Notes: a model not told the origin generated them from the letters alone. 64,000 bases of DNA from an uncultured Prevotella sp. (GCA_900554545.1 USHW01000007.1:8204-72203), one strand, 5' to 3'; shown: positions 24,954 to 33,363, counted from the stretch's first letter. Translations and numbers: made by a program.

Positions 24954-25952
24954 TTATTTGTCAGCTTTTACCTTTGCCGCGCTCCTTGCCTTGGCAGTGG
25001 CCGCAACGGGCTTTCCCTTGGTTGTTCCAGGCTGCGTACCTGTGGCTTCAGCCTTTTTAACTCCAACCACTTCGACGGTGAAAACCAACGTGCTGAAGGG
25101 CTTGATTTTGCCGGCCTGACGCTCGCCATAAGCCAGGTTGTAAGGTATATACAGCTCCCACTTGCTGCCTACGGGCATCATTGTCAGTGCTTCAGTCCAC
25201 CCCTTGATAACCTGGTTGGGACGGAACTTTGTCACGGGGTCTTTCCTTTTATAGCTGCTGTCGAACACAGTGCCGTCCAAAAGGCGGCCTTCGTACTTGA
25301 CTGAAACCTCGTCTTTCTCACTGGGAATTTCGCCAGTACCCTTCACAAGCACCTTGTATTGCAGCCCTGAAGGCGTAGTCACCACGCCGGGCTTCTGCTT
25401 GTTGGCGGCCAGAAATTCCTCGCCGGCCTTCTTGGTGGCGGCGTTGCGCTCGTCAACGGCCTGCTTGAAAGCCTTGTCGAAATAAGCCTTGGCCGCATCT
25501 GCGGTCATCAAGTCGCTGCCGCCTTGCAGCGCACCTATGAAGCCTTCGTTGAATATGCGCTCGCTGATGGAGTCGTTACGGCCGGCAAACTCGTCTTTCA
25601 GGAACGGCAGCATACGCTGACTTACCATCTGGGCTATCTGTTCCCCAGCGTAATAAGCCTTGCTCTTGTCGTCAAAACCCTTGGCCATGGCGTCCCTGTA
25701 ACCACGGATGAAATCGTCCATGTAGGCCGTGTCCACACCTAAGCTCTGCTTTAAATAAGGTATAAGGCCGTCTGTGCGCACCATGCCGGCGGCATAGCTC
25801 AACGAGTCGGCAGCCGTTTTGAGCGCTGTTACAGCGCCGCGCTGCGTGTCATCGCCGGCCTGCGCCGTCTTCGTCTTCCTTTCAGCGGCATTTGCTCCAC
25901 TGAAAAATACGCCCGCCATGACGGCGAGCGTAAAGATGGATTTTATGTTCAT
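24954..25952 (-). CDS. FKBP-type peptidyl-prolyl isomerase, periplasmic
   Basis: From the ATG at 25952 the protein has 332 residues with a cleavable signal peptide (FTLAVMAGVFFSGANA). It has an FKBP N-terminal dimerization domain (DSLSYAAGMVRTDGLIPYLKQ) and a C-terminal FKBP catalytic domain (DEVSVKYEGRLLDGTVFDSSY; GWTEALTMMPVGSKWELYIP). A Lys/Ala-rich tail (about the last 25 residues) is unusual. It folds or chaperones exported proteins in the periplasm. It is the third of three FKBP genes in line, 16 bases after the previous one. A start further upstream would overlap that gene and bury the signal peptide. Confidence 0.92.
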   Translation of the reverse strand: MNIKSIFTLAVMAGVFFSGANAAERKTKTAQAGDDTQRGAVTALKTAADSLSYAAGMVRTDGLIPYLKQSLGVDTAYMDDFIRGYRDAMAKGFDDKSKAYYAGEQIAQMVSQRMLPFLKDEFAGRNDSISERIFNEGFIGALQGGSDLMTADAAKAYFDKAFKQAVDERNAATKKAGEEFLAANKQKPGVVTTPSGLQYKVLVKGTGEIPSEKDEVSVKYEGRLLDGTVFDSSYKRKDPVTKFRPNQVIKGWTEALTMMPVGSKWELYIPYNLAYGERQAGKIKPFSTLVFTVEVVGVKKAEATGTQPGTTKGKPVAATAKARSAAKVKADK

Positions 25953-25968
25953 TTCCTTTAACACTTGA

Positions 25969-26844
25969 TTATTTCCTGCCCAAACCAACAAGCTCAATCT
26001 TGAATATGAGCGTAGAGAAAGGCTTGATTTGCGGTGTCTCACAGTCGCCGTAAGCCTTGTCGTAAGGTATTACAACTTCCCATACGCTGCCCACGGGCAT
26101 GTGTGTGAGGGCTGTGGTCCATCCGGGAATTACCTGGTTTGCACGCAATGCAACAGGCTCCTTGCGCTTGTAAGAGCTGTCAAACACCTTTCCGTCGATT
26201 GTCTTGCCCTCATAATGTACACGCACCAGTGAAGTGTCTTTCGGCATTTCGCCCTTACCTTCCTTGATGACCTTGTAAAGCACGCCGCCGTCAAGCTTCT
26301 TCACGCCAGCCTGCTTTTCGTATTTGGCAATATATTCCGCGCCAGCCTTCTTGTTCTCTCCATACTGCTGCTCCATAGCCTTCGACTTGATGGCCTGCGA
26401 CTTTGTCTGCCATACCATCTGCGCCTGCTCCTGAGTCATGATTGTCTTTCCGCCCTTGACGCCGCTGATGAGTGCCGCCATGAGGTTCTTCATTGATATG
26501 CTCTTGGTCGAATCTTCGCCGAAGAGGTCGTGGTTGATGGCCTTAACCATCTGGTTTGACAGCTGCTGGCCAATCTGCACGCCAGCGTAATAAGCGGCCT
26601 TCTTCTTGTCGTCGCCTGCGTTGACACCGACATTGAGACCCTTGACGAACTCGTCGATGTAAGCGGTGTCGATACCCATACCCCTCGTAATGTACTCTTT
26701 GAGGCTTTGTCCCTGCATTACGCCCATAGCGTAACTTACGGTATCGATTTCACTCTTGAGGTCTGCCTTGGGCGTAGAGTTGCCACAAGACACGAACATT
26801 GCGGATGCGACTACCGCAACGGCTGCAAATGTAAGTTTTTTCAT
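25969..26844 (-). CDS. FKBP-type peptidyl-prolyl isomerase, lipoprotein
   Basis: The 291-residue protein has a lipoprotein signal (AVVASAMFVSC, Cys20). The FKBP N-terminal domain (IDTVSYAMGVMQGQSLKEY) and C-terminal FKBP domain (SLVRVHYEGKTIDGKVFDSSY; GWTTALTHMPVGSVWEVVIP) are arranged as in the neighbouring gene. It is likely a membrane-anchored foldase in the periplasm. It probably arose by tandem duplication with its neighbours. Confidence 0.92.
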   Translation of the reverse strand: MKKLTFAAVAVVASAMFVSCGNSTPKADLKSEIDTVSYAMGVMQGQSLKEYITRGMGIDTAYIDEFVKGLNVGVNAGDDKKKAAYYAGVQIGQQLSNQMVKAINHDLFGEDSTKSISMKNLMAALISGVKGGKTIMTQEQAQMVWQTKSQAIKSKAMEQQYGENKKAGAEYIAKYEKQAGVKKLDGGVLYKVIKEGKGEMPKDTSLVRVHYEGKTIDGKVFDSSYKRKEPVALRANQVIPGWTTALTHMPVGSVWEVVIPYDKAYGDCETPQIKPFSTLIFKIELVGLGRK

Positions 26845-26876
26845 TGCTTGTTATGTTATTAATTGATTATTCACAT

Positions 26877-26912
26877 AAGCCCCTCCCTTTCGGGATGGCT
26901 GGGGAGGGGCTT
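26877..26912. terminator. GC-rich hairpin between two FKBP genes
   Basis: AAGCCCCTCCC (26877-26887) pairs with GGGGAGGGGCTT (26901-26912). It follows the stop of the third FKBP gene on the reverse strand. No T-run follows, so it may attenuate rather than end transcription, or protect the 3' end. Confidence 0.5.
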
Positions 26913-26916
26913 CCAA

Positions 26917-27522
26917 TCACATTACCTCTATCAGCTCCACGTCGAACACGAGGGTTGCGAACGGGGGTATTGTAGAGCCTGTGCCGCGCTCGCCATAGCC
27001 GAGCTGGTAAGGTATGAAGAAGCGGTATTTCGCGCCTTCCTGCATCAGCTGCAGGCCCTCTGTCCACCCGGCGATTACCTGGTTGAGGGGGAACACTGCC
27101 GGTTCGCCGCGCTGTACGCTGCTGTCGAACACCGTTCCGTCAATCAAAAAGCCCTCATAGTGGCACTTAACCTTGTCCGTTGCCTTCGGCTTCTGTCCGT
27201 TGCCTTCGCGCAACACCTTGTATTGCAGTCCGCTGGGCAGGGTCACCACGCCGTCCTTTGCGGCGTTCTCGGCGAGGTATTTCTCGCCTTCGGCCTTCGC
27301 CTTCTTGCCTTTTTCGGCCATCTCGGCGTTGGCTTTCTCCTCCTGCTTGCGGAAAAATTCCTGCACTATTGTCTGCGCCTCGCGGTCGCCCACTTTCGGT
27401 TCAACGCCAGCCAGCACGTCCTTTATTGCCGTGGCGAAATCGTCTATGTCAAGACCTGTTGCTCCCATCTGCGCCAACTGGCGGCCGATGCCAAGCCCCA
27501 AAGCGTAACTTAACTTGTCCAT
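26917..27522 (-). CDS. FKBP-type peptidyl-prolyl isomerase without signal peptide
   Basis: The 201-residue protein begins directly with the FKBP N-terminal domain (MDKLSYALGLGIGRQLAQMG) and lacks an export signal, so it is predicted cytoplasmic. The C-terminal catalytic domain is complete (DKVKCHYEGFLIDGTVFDSS; GWTEGLQLMQEGAKYRFFIPYQLGYG). It is the first of the three FKBP genes and the shortest, close to FklB in layout. A perfect -7 box lies 45 bases upstream. Confidence 0.92.
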   Translation of the reverse strand: MDKLSYALGLGIGRQLAQMGATGLDIDDFATAIKDVLAGVEPKVGDREAQTIVQEFFRKQEEKANAEMAEKGKKAKAEGEKYLAENAAKDGVVTLPSGLQYKVLREGNGQKPKATDKVKCHYEGFLIDGTVFDSSVQRGEPAVFPLNQVIAGWTEGLQLMQEGAKYRFFIPYQLGYGERGTGSTIPPFATLVFDVELIEVM

Positions 27523-27566
27523 TTTTCTGAATTTGAATTTTTCTTTACACCTTATTAAAAACCGTG

Positions 27567-27574
27567 CAAAGGTA
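27567..27574 (-). promoter_or_regulatory. -7 box for the FKBP gene series
   Basis: TACCTTTG on the reverse strand, a perfect match to TAnnTTTG, 45 bases before the start at 27522. Confidence 0.75.
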
Positions 27575-27646
27575 ATGTTTTTATCCGATTACGGCTGCAT
27601 TATTATGGAAATTTCACTAATTTTGTGGAAAGAAGAGAAGATTAGG

Positions 27647-27879
27647 AGTTATAGAAGTTAAAGAAGTTATCGCTCGCTGCACTCGCTAAGAAGTTAAAGC
27701 CATAACCTTTGTCAGTTGACAAGAAACGAGAGACAAGTTGACAAGGGACGATAAACAAGCTGACAAGTGGCAAGAGGCAAGCTGACAAGTGACGAGGAAA
27801 GAGTAGGCAGCAAACTAAGGTAATGGCTTTAACTTCTTAGCGAGCGCAGCGAGCGATAACTTCTTTAACTTCTATAACT
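27647..27879. repeat. 63-bp long-arm hairpin upstream of the sirtuin gene
   Basis: Arms 27647-27709 and 27817-27879 are complementary at 61 of 63 positions and contain GAAGTTAAAG units and CGCTCGCTGC. The 107-base loop is filled with degenerate TTGACAAG / GACAAGTG repeats. The right arm ends 20 bases before the sirtuin ATG. No gene is seen in 27523-27898. Confidence 0.9.
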
Positions 27880-27898
27880 TCCCCAAAAAGAATTGAAC

Positions 27899-28603
27899 AT
27901 GAAAAAACTCTTTGTCCTTACCGGTGCGGGAATGTCTGTCGAGAGCGGACTGAGCACCTTCCGCGACGCCGACGGCCTGTGGGAGAACTACCCCGTGGCG
28001 CGCGTCGCAACGCATGAGGCATGGCTGCAAGACCCTGTCTACGTAAACAACTTCTACAACATGCTGCGCAAGAAACTGCTGGAGGCGAAACCGAACGAGG
28101 GCCACCGCCTCGTGGCCGCGCTCGAACGGAAATATGACGTCACCGTGGTGACGCAGAATGTTGACAACCTGCACGAGGAGGCAGGCAGCTCGCGCGTAAT
28201 CCATCTGCACGGGGAACTGATGAAGACGTGCTCCAGCCGCGACGTTGACAACCCCCGTTACTGGCGCACGATGACGGCAGACGACATCGACGTGGCGCCC
28301 GGCGAGAAGGCCGGCGACGGCTCGCTGCTGCGCCCGTACATAGTGTTCTTCGGCGAGGCGGTGCCCAACATCAGCGTGGCGGCTGACTACGCGCGGCAGG
28401 CCGACCTGTTTGTCATCATAGGAACGTCGCTCAACGTCTACCCGGCGGCCGGACTCGTGCAGTACGCCGCACCGTCAGTACCCGTCTACCTAATCGACCC
28501 AAAGCCCGTAATGGCCGCCGGACGGCACGACGTGCGCCACATAATGAAAGGCGCGTCGGAAGGCATGCGGGAGCTGTCGGGCATCCTTCTCGGAGACGAA
28601 TGA
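27899..28603 (+). CDS. sirtuin-family NAD-dependent protein deacylase lacking the zinc site
   Basis: The 234-residue protein has the sirtuin motifs GAGMSVESGLSTFRDADGLW, TQNVDNLHEEAGS and catalytic His in HLHGEL, plus the late GTSLNVYPAAGL motif. Normal sirtuins carry four Cys that bind structural zinc. Here the corresponding region (about 103-150) has only one Cys (KTCSS), so the zinc ribbon is lost or replaced. The FYNMLR segment lacks the Arg three residues after Tyr that, with that Tyr, marks desuccinylase activity in CobB. It should still bind NAD. An in-frame TTG six bases upstream is not favoured over the ATG. Confidence 0.9.
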   Translation: MKKLFVLTGAGMSVESGLSTFRDADGLWENYPVARVATHEAWLQDPVYVNNFYNMLRKKLLEAKPNEGHRLVAALERKYDVTVVTQNVDNLHEEAGSSRVIHLHGELMKTCSSRDVDNPRYWRTMTADDIDVAPGEKAGDGSLLRPYIVFFGEAVPNISVAADYARQADLFVIIGTSLNVYPAAGLVQYAAPSVPVYLIDPKPVMAAGRHDVRHIMKGASEGMRELSGILLGDE

Positions 28604-28773
28604 CAAACGGTTTCAACATGAGTCCGATATAAGCACACATCTGTATCAGCGGATTTGCAATCCGCTGCACAATTGTACGGCGGATTGCAAATCAACCGAT
28701 ACAGATGTGTGCCACACTTTCAACGTCAAGTAAGATAACACATTGCAAATCAACATGTTACACATTACACTGC

Positions 28774-28854
28774 AAAAGGCCACCTTTTGGACGGTAAAAG
28801 GTGGCCTTTTAGCGTGCAAAAGACGGCCTTTTGCATTCCAATTTGCCGTGTTTT
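28774..28854 (+). repeat. dispersed 22-bp-period modular element, copy 4 (head degenerate)
   Basis: Modules start at 28774, 28796, 28818 and 28840: AAAAGGCCACCTTTT, its complement, AAAAGACGGCCTTTT and AATTTGCCGTGTTTT. At the expected head position no clear CTGA..TCAG is present. A hairpin of another family begins at 28853. The interval 28604-29067 has no gene; 28640-28710 also holds an inverted pair (GATACAGATGTG / CACATCTGTATC). Confidence 0.85.
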
Positions 28855-28962
28855 AAATTGAGAATGGAGAAATGAGAATGGAGAATTATGATTTGCTTTG
28901 TTGGCAGTCAACCTCAAAGGTAATCATAATTCTCCATTCTCATTTCTCCATTCTCAATTTAA
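28853..28962. repeat. 41-bp perfect hairpin, GAGAATGG family, copy 1
   Basis: Arms 28853-28893 and 28922-28962 are perfectly complementary over 41 bases and are built of GAGAATGGAGAA units ending in GAATTATGATT. The loop (TGCTTTGTTGGCAGTCAACC...) closely matches the reverse complement of the loop of the copy at 55261-55367. Confidence 0.92.
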
Positions 28963-29011
28963 CATGCACTTAAAATATCGCATTTCGTTTCACCGTATGC
29001 GATATTTTTCT

Positions 29012-29019
29012 TATTTTTG
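29012..29019 (+). promoter_or_regulatory. -7 box for the OPT transporter gene
   Basis: TATTTTTG followed by CGCC. It implies transcription starting near 29026 and so supports the ATG at 29068 over upstream in-frame codons. Confidence 0.7.
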
Positions 29020-29067
29020 CGCCAATATGTGAAATATGGAAAACAACAAACAAACATACGAAAAGAC

Positions 29068-31053
29068 ATGGAAGACTTGGAAAAAGGCGGAATGCAGTTG
29101 CCTGACAACGCATTCCGCGAACTGAAAGAGGGCGAGGAATACCGCCCTGTGATGGACCCGCGCAAGGCCTACCCCGAAGTTAACGGATGGTCGGTGACGT
29201 GGGGTGTGCTCATGACGATACTCTTCTCGGCTGCCGCCGCATACCTCGGCCTGCGCGTGGGACAGGTGTTCGAGGCCGCCATACCTATCGCCATAATCGC
29301 CGTGGGAGTGTCTACCGCCGCCAAACGGCGCAACCCTCTCGGCGAGAACGTCATCATACAGAGCATCGGAGCATGCTCGGGCGCAGTGGTGGCGGGCGCC
29401 ATCTTCACCCTGCCGGCAATCTACATACTTGAAGACAAGTATCCCGGCATGGGCGCGTCGTTCGTCGAGATATTCCTCAGCTCGCTCCTCGGAGGCGTCC
29501 TGGGCATACTGTTCCTCATCCCGTTCCGCAAGTATTTCGTGAGCGACATGCACGGGAAATACCCCTTCCCCGAAGCCACCGCCACCACGCAGGTGCTCGT
29601 AAGCGGAGCAAAGGGCGGACAGCAGGCCAAGCCCTTGCTGCTGGCCGGACTGGTGGGCGGACTGTATGACTTCATCGTGGCCACCTTCGGATGGTGGAAC
29701 GAGAACTTCACCACGCGCGTAATCGGCCTCGGCGAGATGCTGGCCGACAAGGCAAAGCTCGTGTTCAAGGTAAACACCGGCGCGGCGGTGCTCGGCCTCG
29801 GCTACATCGTCGGACTGAAATACGCCCTCATCATCTGCCTCGGCTCGCTGGCGGTATGGTGGCTCATAGTGCCGCTTATGGCCGTACTGTTCGACAGCCA
29901 AGTGCTCAACCAGTGGGACCCGGCCATCGCCACCGCCGTAGGTGACATGTCGCCGGAGCAGATTTTCACCTCTTACGGCAAGTACATCGGCATAGGCGGC
30001 ATAGCCATGGCCGGCATCATAGGCATCATCAACTCGTGGGGCATCATAAAGAACGCCGTCAGCCTGGCGGCACGCGAGATGCGCGGAGGCAAGAGCGACA
30101 CGAAAAAAGTGCTCCGTACGCAGCGTGACATACCATTCAAGGTCATAGCCATAGGCTCTATAGCCACAATAGCAATCATCTTCCTGTTCTTCTGGTTCGG
30201 AGTGATGAAAGGCAACCTGCTCTTCGCTGTTGCCGGAATATTGCTCGTGGCTGTAATTGCCTTCCTCTTCACAACCGTCGCAGCCAACGCGATAGCCATC
30301 GTAGGCAGCAACCCCGTGTCAGGAATGACACTGATGACGCTCATCCTCGCATCCGTAATAATGGTGGCCGTAGGGCTTAAAGGCACAGGCGGCATGGTGG
30401 CCGCGCTCATCATGGGCGGCGTGGTATGCACCGCGTTGTCGATGTCGGGAGCGTTCATCACCGACCTGAAAATAGGCTACTGGCTCGGCACCACGCCCAA
30501 AAAGCAGGAAACATGGAAGTTCCTCGGCACGTTGGTGTCGGCCGCTACAGTCGGCGGAGTGATGATTTTGCTTGACAAGACATACGGTTTCGCCAGCGGA
30601 CAGTTAGCCGCTCCGCAGGCCAACGCCATGGCGGCGGTCATCGACCCGCTGATGAACGGCGTGGGCGCCCCGTGGATTTTATACGGCATAGGCGCACTCA
30701 TAGCCATCATCCTGACACTGTTCAAAATCCCTGCACTGGCCTTCGCCCTCGGCATGTTCATCCCGATAGAGCTTAACATTCCGCTGCTCGTGGGCGGAGC
30801 AGTCAACTGGTATGTCACATCCCGTTCCAAAGACGCAGCCGTAAACAAGGCTCGCGGAGAGAAAGGCACGCTCATCGCCAGCGGCTTCATCGCCGGAGGA
30901 GCGCTCATGGGAGTAGTAAGCGCGCTGCTGCGCTTCGCCGACATCAACCTTGTCAACGCCGAATGGCTTGCCAATCCGCTGTCGCAGGTATGCGCACTCG
31001 TGGCATACGTGCTGCTAATCACTTACTTTATAAAAGCAACAAAGAAAAGGTGA
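29068..31053 (+). CDS. OPT-family oligopeptide transporter
   Basis: The 661-residue protein has about 15-16 hydrophobic segments. It opens with AYPEVNGWSVTWGVLMTILF and contains MHGKYPFPEATATTQVLVSG, a hallmark of the bacterial OPT group. OPT proteins are proton-coupled importers of small peptides or metal chelates. The substrate is unknown. The start at 29068 is set by the -7 box. It ends inside the left arm of a 40-bp palindrome shared with the convergent gyrB 3' side. Confidence 0.93.
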   Translation: MEDLEKGGMQLPDNAFRELKEGEEYRPVMDPRKAYPEVNGWSVTWGVLMTILFSAAAAYLGLRVGQVFEAAIPIAIIAVGVSTAAKRRNPLGENVIIQSIGACSGAVVAGAIFTLPAIYILEDKYPGMGASFVEIFLSSLLGGVLGILFLIPFRKYFVSDMHGKYPFPEATATTQVLVSGAKGGQQAKPLLLAGLVGGLYDFIVATFGWWNENFTTRVIGLGEMLADKAKLVFKVNTGAAVLGLGYIVGLKYALIICLGSLAVWWLIVPLMAVLFDSQVLNQWDPAIATAVGDMSPEQIFTSYGKYIGIGGIAMAGIIGIINSWGIIKNAVSLAAREMRGGKSDTKKVLRTQRDIPFKVIAIGSIATIAIIFLFFWFGVMKGNLLFAVAGILLVAVIAFLFTTVAANAIAIVGSNPVSGMTLMTLILASVIMVAVGLKGTGGMVAALIMGGVVCTALSMSGAFITDLKIGYWLGTTPKKQETWKFLGTLVSAATVGGVMILLDKTYGFASGQLAAPQANAMAAVIDPLMNGVGAPWILYGIGALIAIILTLFKIPALAFALGMFIPIELNIPLLVGGAVNWYVTSRSKDAAVNKARGEKGTLIASGFIAGGALMGVVSALLRFADINLVNAEWLANPLSQVCALVAYVLLITYFIKATKKR

Positions 31054-31140
31054 GAAGGTGAAAAAGTGAGAAGGTGAGAAAGAATTGCTTTATTTGGCTT
31101 TTCTTTCTCACCTTCTCACTTTTTCACCTTCTCACCTTTT
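31045..31140. terminator. 40-bp perfect palindrome between convergent OPT and gyrB genes
   Basis: Arms 31045-31084 and 31101-31140 are perfectly complementary over 40 bases (GGTGAGAAGGTGAAAAAGTG-type repeats) around a 16-base loop. The left arm includes the last codons and TGA of the OPT gene, and the right arm ends four bases before the gyrB stop. It would form a bidirectional stem at both transcript ends. Confidence 0.85.
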
Positions 31141-31143
31141 ACA

Positions 31144-33117
31144 TCACGCATCGATATTAGCATAAGTGGCGTTCTCCTCTATGAACTGGCGGCGAGGCTC
31201 CACATCGTCACCCATGAGCATTGAGAATATCTCGTCGGCCTCGGCCGCATTCTCGATGGTTACCTGCTTCAGGAGACGCGTTTCGGGGTTCATGGTCGTT
31301 TCCCAGAGCTGTTCCGGGTTCATCTCTCCAAGACCTTTGTAACGCTGTGTATGGATGCTCTTGCCGTCATCTACGCCCTCTCCGTACTTGTCGAGGAAGG
31401 CCTGACGCTGCTGATCGGTGTAACAGTACTCCTTGACCTTGTTCTTATACGTGCAGAGGTAAAGCGGCGGAGTGGCGATATACAAGTGGCCTTCCTGTAT
31501 TACCTTCGGCATGAAGCGGTAGAAGAGTGTCATTATAAGGGTGTCGATGTGTGAACCATCGACGTCGGCGTCGGTCATTATGATGATTTTGTCGTACCTC
31601 AGCTTGTCGATATTGGCCTCCTTGTCGTCCTCGCCGTCAACGCCGAAGCGCACGCCGATGCTCTGGATGATGTTCATTACCGACTCGCTCTCGAACACCT
31701 TGTGCCACATCACCTTCTCCACGTTGAGGATTTTACCGCGCAAAGGCAGTATGGCCTGCGTGAAGCGGTTGCGTCCCTGCTTGGCCGAACCGCCCGCCGA
31801 GTCACCCTCGACAAGGAAAATCTCGCACTCCTTGGGGTCTTTGTTGGAGCAGTCAGCCAGCTTTCCGGGCAGTCCGCCGCCGCTCATGGGGTTCTTTCTC
31901 TGCACGCTTTCACGCGCCTTACGCGCCGCGATGCGCGCCGTTGCGGCAAGGATTACCTTGTCACATATTTGCTTCGCCTCCTTCGGATGCTCCTCCAAGT
32001 AGTATGAAAGGGCCTCAGACACGGCCTGGCGCACGGCTCCCGTCACCTCACTGTTGCCTAACTTGGTCTTCGTCTGGCCTTCAAACTGCGGCTCGGCGAC
32101 CTTGATTGATATTACGGCGGTCAAGCCCTCGCGGAAGTCTTCGCCAGCGATTTCGATTTTGGCCTTCTCTATCTGCTTGGAGATTGCAGGGTCGGCGTCG
32201 GCATACTTCTTAAGAGTTGACGTCAGTGCCATGCGAAACCCGACGAGATGTGTACCGCCTTCTATGGTGTTGATGTTGTTTACGTAAGAGTGGATGTTCT
32301 CGCTGTAATCGGTGTTATACATCACCGCCACCTCGATAGGTATGCCCTGCTTCTCGGTCTTGAGGTAGATTACGTCGTCGAAGAGGTGTGTACGGTGGCG
32401 GTCGATGTAGCGGACGAACTCCTTGAGGCCGTCAACGGCGTGGAACACCTCCTGCTTTGTCTTTCCCTCCTCGTCGGGACGAAGGTCGGTAAGCGTTATT
32501 TTTATACCGGCGTTGAGGTACGCCAGCTCGCGCATGCGCTTGGCTATGATGTCGTATTTGTAAACAGTCGTGGTGAAGATTGTGGGGTCCGGCCAGAACT
32601 GCTGACGCGTTCCGCGCAGCTCTGTCTCGCCGACAACCTTTACGGGGTACAGCGGCTTGCCCTTCTCGTATTCCTGCTGGTAGATTTTTCCGTCACGGAA
32701 CACCTGCGAGAGCATGTGCGTTGACAGCGCGTTGACGCACGATACGCCCACGCCGTGCAGACCGCCTGAAACCTTATATGAGCCTTTGTCAAACTTGCCT
32801 CCGGCGTGGAGCACTGTCATCACGACCTCAAGAGCCGACTTGTGCAGCTTCTTGTGCTCGTCAACAGGTATGCCTCGGCCGTTATCCTGAACGGTGATTG
32901 AGTTGTCCTCGTTGATTGTAACCTCTATATGTGTGCAGTACCCGGCCATGGCCTCGTCGATAGAGTTGTCCACGGTCTCGTTGACCAGGTGGTGCAAACC
33001 TTTCTCGCTGATGTCGCCTATGTACATCGCCGGGCGCTTGCGCACGGCTTCAAGCCCCTCAAGCACCTGGATGTTACTGGCCGAATAATTGTTCTCGTTG
33101 ATTTGATTTTCTGCCAT
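31144..33117 (-). CDS. gyrB: DNA gyrase subunit B
   Basis: The 657-residue protein has the GHKL ATPase domain (VRKRPAMYIGDISEKGLHH; ETVDNSIDEA; VQDNGRGIPV; SGGLHGVGVS), the transducer domain and the Toprim domain (FLVEGDSAGGSAKQGRNR; IIMTDADVDGSHI), ending in the gyrase C-terminal block (HTQRYKGLGEMNPEQLW). It lacks the extra insertion of enterobacterial GyrB, as usual for this phylum. With GyrA it introduces negative supercoils. GyrB is favoured over ParE by its NYSASNIQVLEGLEAVRKRP start. The ATG at 33117 is chosen over an in-frame TTG at 33123. Confidence 0.97.
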   Translation of the reverse strand: MAENQINENNYSASNIQVLEGLEAVRKRPAMYIGDISEKGLHHLVNETVDNSIDEAMAGYCTHIEVTINEDNSITVQDNGRGIPVDEHKKLHKSALEVVMTVLHAGGKFDKGSYKVSGGLHGVGVSCVNALSTHMLSQVFRDGKIYQQEYEKGKPLYPVKVVGETELRGTRQQFWPDPTIFTTTVYKYDIIAKRMRELAYLNAGIKITLTDLRPDEEGKTKQEVFHAVDGLKEFVRYIDRHRTHLFDDVIYLKTEKQGIPIEVAVMYNTDYSENIHSYVNNINTIEGGTHLVGFRMALTSTLKKYADADPAISKQIEKAKIEIAGEDFREGLTAVISIKVAEPQFEGQTKTKLGNSEVTGAVRQAVSEALSYYLEEHPKEAKQICDKVILAATARIAARKARESVQRKNPMSGGGLPGKLADCSNKDPKECEIFLVEGDSAGGSAKQGRNRFTQAILPLRGKILNVEKVMWHKVFESESVMNIIQSIGVRFGVDGEDDKEANIDKLRYDKIIIMTDADVDGSHIDTLIMTLFYRFMPKVIQEGHLYIATPPLYLCTYKNKVKEYCYTDQQRQAFLDKYGEGVDDGKSIHTQRYKGLGEMNPEQLWETTMNPETRLLKQVTIENAAEADEIFSMLMGDDVEPRRQFIEENATYANIDA

Positions 33118-33142
33118 TTTCAAATTAATGTATATTGACTTG

Positions 33143-33150
33143 CAAAAGTA
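33143..33150 (-). promoter_or_regulatory. -7 box for gyrB
   Basis: TACTTTTG on the reverse strand, 26 bases before the ATG, followed by CAAGTC. Confidence 0.72.
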
Positions 33151-33204
33151 GTAAAAAAAACCAACATGGCGAAATTTTAATTCTTAAAAACTATTTTACA
33201 AGTT

Positions 33205-33320
33205 GACAAGGAACGAGGGACAAGCAGACAAGGAACAAGGGACAAGTTGACGAGGAACAAGGGACAAGTTGACAAGGAACGAGGGACAAGTTGACGAGGA
33301 ACGAGGGACAAGTTGACAAG
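33205..33320. repeat. five tandem 22-base repeats upstream of gyrB
   Basis: Units start at 33205, 33227, 33249, 33271 and 33293 and read GACAAGGAACGAGGGACAAG plus TT or CA, with A/G differences at a few positions. They are followed by a tract of CACCTTTT repeats (33321-33362). No gene is seen. Confidence 0.88.
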
Positions 33321-33363
33321 CCCCCTTTTCACCTTTTCACCCCTTCACCTTTTCACCTTTCCA

